DNA of 64,000 nt from Paenibacillus oceani (GTDB lineage: Bacteria; Bacillota; Bacilli; Paenibacillales; NBRC-103111): the NCBI RefSeq assembly GCF_014705615.1, contig NZ_JACXJA010000001.1, positions 124,001 to 188,000 of the forward strand. The letters run 5' to 3'. Made by a program: the position numbers and the translations under genes. The notes beneath the pieces were generated by a model. It searched no databases and was not told the origin of the DNA. It was given only the letters and a program-made list of their open reading frames with translations. Below, piece by piece: positions 62,150 to 64,000 of the stretch. Within the stretch, counting starts at the first letter, position 1; the number at the start of each line of letters is the position of its first letter.

Positions 62150-62737
62150 TTACGTCGAGAACCAAAGGTCTCTTACGTATAGCTGCGACATTCCATCGGA
62201 GTACGCGGTGTTGTATAGAGTTATGCCTGTTTTGGCCGACGTTCCGGTTAGCGCAATATCAACGCCTAGAGTCCGCATTGATGGCGACGGATAGCGTGAT
62301 GATTCAATAATTTGTCGGTGAATCGAAAAATCACGATTAATTTGTAAATGCCACTCTCCGCCGTCTCTGTCGTCACGCGCGTATACCATTATGTTAAGAC
62401 GTTTATAAGAACTCATATTAACGTTGCCAAGGTTCCACGTGAGCCGCGTCACACCGCCATCGTTAGCAAACAAGCTTAGCGAGCGTCCATATATAACATT
62501 TGCAGGTTCGTGGAATATGTTCGCGTCGCCGTATTTTTCCGGAGCATATGGGACCGCCGGGTCAACGATGAGTCCTTGGCGGAGCAGGTAAAGTTCCGGC
62601 TTAACAGTGACGTCGACCCACGAAACTCCTCCCCAAAACTTCATCTTCGTACGTTCGACCCATTGTGATCCATCCCACGTTCGAACCGCTTTGGGAACGA
62701 CCCAAGAGGATCCGTTCCACCATTTCATTTGCGGCAT
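62150..62737 (-). CDS. Phage tail accessory protein with W-rich repeats
   Basis: This 195-aa protein starts with three copies of a 14-15 residue motif of type WxGxxWV (KWWNGSSWV, RTWDGSQWV, KFWGGVSWV), as seen in some phage tail and host-recognition proteins. The remainder (about 50-195) is beta-rich and unassigned. GGGAGG lies 11 bases before the ATG. It directly follows the tail fibre and is likely part of the host-binding tip. Confidence 0.7.
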   Translation of the reverse strand: MPQMKWWNGSSWVVPKAVRTWDGSQWVERTKMKFWGGVSWVDVTVKPELYLLRQGLIVDPAVPYAPEKYGDANIFHEPANVIYGRSLSLFANDGGVTRLTWNLGNVNMSSYKRLNIMVYARDDRDGGEWHLQINRDFSIHRQIIESSRYPSPSMRTLGVDIALTGTSAKTGITLYNTAYSDGMSQLYVRDLWFST

Positions 62738-62758
62738 TGCTTACGATGCCTCCCTTCG

Positions 62759-63988
62759 TTAAGCTGATGTGTCGATCCAGACGTCGCCGACTTGTAGCGG
62801 AGTAGGAGCGGTAGCTTGCACGGATACTCTATGCGAGTTTTGCGAGTGCCACATAACAGATCCTGCTCCGGGCAAACACTCTGCTAAATTTAGCGATATG
62901 CCTCTGTTGCTGCCTCCGGACTCGTAGAATCGAAGGCTGTTGCTGTAAATGTTCATTATGGTATGTGGTCCGCTTAACGTTGAACCTGACGCTGGGTTTC
63001 CGAGATAGAATGTACCGCTGTTTGCGAATATACTCCCTGCGCCAGTTACGACGAGACTTCCGTAAATATTTTGCCCACCGCCGCTATGGATGAACTCCCG
63101 CACAACCGTGCCATCCCACCACGTCGGCGTAGCAGATGAGTGCACGCCGAATGGAATATTCGGTGTTCCGGTAATTACTGTGCCACCGCCATTTTGATCT
63201 AAAAAAATCATATTCTCGGTAGAATCATCACTCTTCGTACCACTCAAAGCAGCGCCCTTTCCTATACGCGCTCCTGCACTATGGACTACGTAGCCAGTGA
63301 ACGCCCCTCCATCCGAAGTCATAATCGCGTACCATGGTGTCCAAGAGCCCGTTCCTCCCGTTGCAGAAGGGTTACCGCTGCGAACGTACATCGCGGAATT
63401 GTTGTATGACTTCACGATCTGAAATATCGTATCCCCACCTCTGCAAACAATCATCTGACCGTGGCCATATTGTGGAGGCGCATCCGGATGGGGATCTTGG
63501 AGGCGATAGAAGCCGGATTCGATGACGTCGTTTAATGAGGAACCGGGAGGTACATATGCATCCGGTTGCACCGCATTCGCACCTTTATCAAACGCCTCTT
63601 TAACCGCCCGCGCCGTAGCCGCTTTATCCGTCGCTGTGCTGTTCACCGCATCGACCAGCGTTGTATGGCCGTATCCCCCACCTGTAGTTGCTTTTACATC
63701 GGCATGCTCCGTGATTTCTTGTTTACGCGCCACATCATCAGCCGCCGCCGGTGCCGCCGCCTTAAAGCGGCCGCTGGCATCCCGCTGCACCATCATAGAA
63801 GCTGTCGCTGCACTCGTAGCGGCGTCCAGCTTCGCCTTGTCCGCTGCGGACATCCGTCCTGGGGCGGTAGTAGAAGCAAGTTTGGCAACCTCCGTATCCA
63901 ATTTATCCGCATTTTCGTTTAGATCAGCAATATCAACGACGTCTGTGCCTTCGGGCTTCTTTAAGTTCAGGTTCGGCGTCAGTTGCAT
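62759..63988 (-). CDS. Phage tail fibre protein
   Basis: This 409-aa protein starts MQLTPNLNLKKPEGTDVVDI, the baseplate-attachment region of tail fibres in Firmicute phages. It continues with an Ala-rich coiled region (30-130), AVQPDAYVPPGSSLNDVIESGFYRL, and a Gly- and Ser-rich receptor-binding end. It may recognise surface polysaccharide. The frame is open to the window edge, but this N-terminus is canonical. Confidence 0.85.
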   Translation of the reverse strand: MQLTPNLNLKKPEGTDVVDIADLNENADKLDTEVAKLASTTAPGRMSAADKAKLDAATSAATASMMVQRDASGRFKAAAPAAADDVARKQEITEHADVKATTGGGYGHTTLVDAVNSTATDKAATARAVKEAFDKGANAVQPDAYVPPGSSLNDVIESGFYRLQDPHPDAPPQYGHGQMIVCRGGDTIFQIVKSYNNSAMYVRSGNPSATGGTGSWTPWYAIMTSDGGAFTGYVVHSAGARIGKGAALSGTKSDDSTENMIFLDQNGGGTVITGTPNIPFGVHSSATPTWWDGTVVREFIHSGGGQNIYGSLVVTGAGSIFANSGTFYLGNPASGSTLSGPHTIMNIYSNSLRFYESGGSNRGISLNLAECLPGAGSVMWHSQNSHRVSVQATAPTPLQVGDVWIDTSA

Positions 63989-64000
63989 CCAATCAGCCTC

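Larger units (their letters stand above)
60373..64000. mobile_element. Distal part of a prophage late region (continues beyond window)
   Basis: Tail fibre, a tail accessory protein, XhlA, holin and a DUF1906 lysin occur in the order of a phage tail-lysis module, all on the minus strand. The element runs past the window edge at 64000. No integrase or clear att site is visible, so whether it is intact, a remnant or a tailocin is not known. Confidence 0.85.

Overview
The window looks like a chromosomal segment of a spore-forming, Gram-positive Paenibacillus-like bacterium. The evidence is a complete germinant-receptor operon (gerA-gerC-small membrane protein-gerB), an LCP cell-wall ligase, two large LplABC-type carbohydrate ABC importers each preceded by its own membrane-bound AraC regulator, strong AGGAGG-type ribosome binding sites, frequent TTG and GTG starts, and DUF1836 and DUF6483 proteins. 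The species assignment is inference. No rRNA, tRNA, CRISPR array or insertion sequence was seen.

Layout. 0.2-3.2 kb: a minus-strand peptidoglycan-sugar recycling group (murQ, a DUF4434 TIM-barrel protein, a ROK sugar kinase). 3.4-11.6 kb: an EamA permease, a Bce-type peptide sensing and detoxification module split by two small genes (BceAB-like transporter, then BceRS-like two-component system), and a polytopic glycosyltransferase-like protein. 11.9-26.6 kb: two parallel carbohydrate-uptake operons with cache-AraC regulators; the second also carries a GNAT protein and a BNR-repeat sialidase-like protein. 27.3-37.1 kb: a Tat-exported PhoX-like protein, two CorC/HlyC-type transporters flanking a DUF1836 regulator, two CDF cation exporters and an LCP protein. 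37.1-44.7 kb: an HD-GYP protein, a YhdH-type oxidoreductase and the germination operon. 45.0-53.4 kb: small proteins, a DUF4062-plus-sensor protein with a 61-aa partner, guanine deaminase, a DUF72 protein, a DsbA-like protein, a DUF6483 protein and a NarL-type two-component system. 53.5-59.1 kb: an exported L-type lectin, glnS and the rocD-rocF arginine-catabolic pair. 59.1-64 kb: a tandem structured repeat, an OB-fold exported protein, and the distal end of a prophage late operon (tail fibre, tail accessory protein, XhlA, holin, DUF1906 lysin).

Most operons show tight coupling: ATGA overlaps at ROK/DUF4434, gerA/gerC, HK/RR and rocD/rocF, and a TTGA overlap into gerB. Convergent or divergent units are bounded by clear intrinsic terminators.

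The strongest unexplained signals are non-coding. A 202-bp element is present twice in tandem upstream of rocDF, with nested hairpins and a compensatory base-pair change between copies. At least three families of short intergenic repeats occur (26.8, 34.3-34.7 and 47.5 kb). A heptanucleotide tandem array of about 22 units lies at 47.8-48.0 kb. The leader of one CDF gene contains its own promoter, an open frame and a terminator. Among proteins, the DUF4062/sensor gene with its co-transcribed 61-aa partner and the lectin with a dockerin-like tail stand out.
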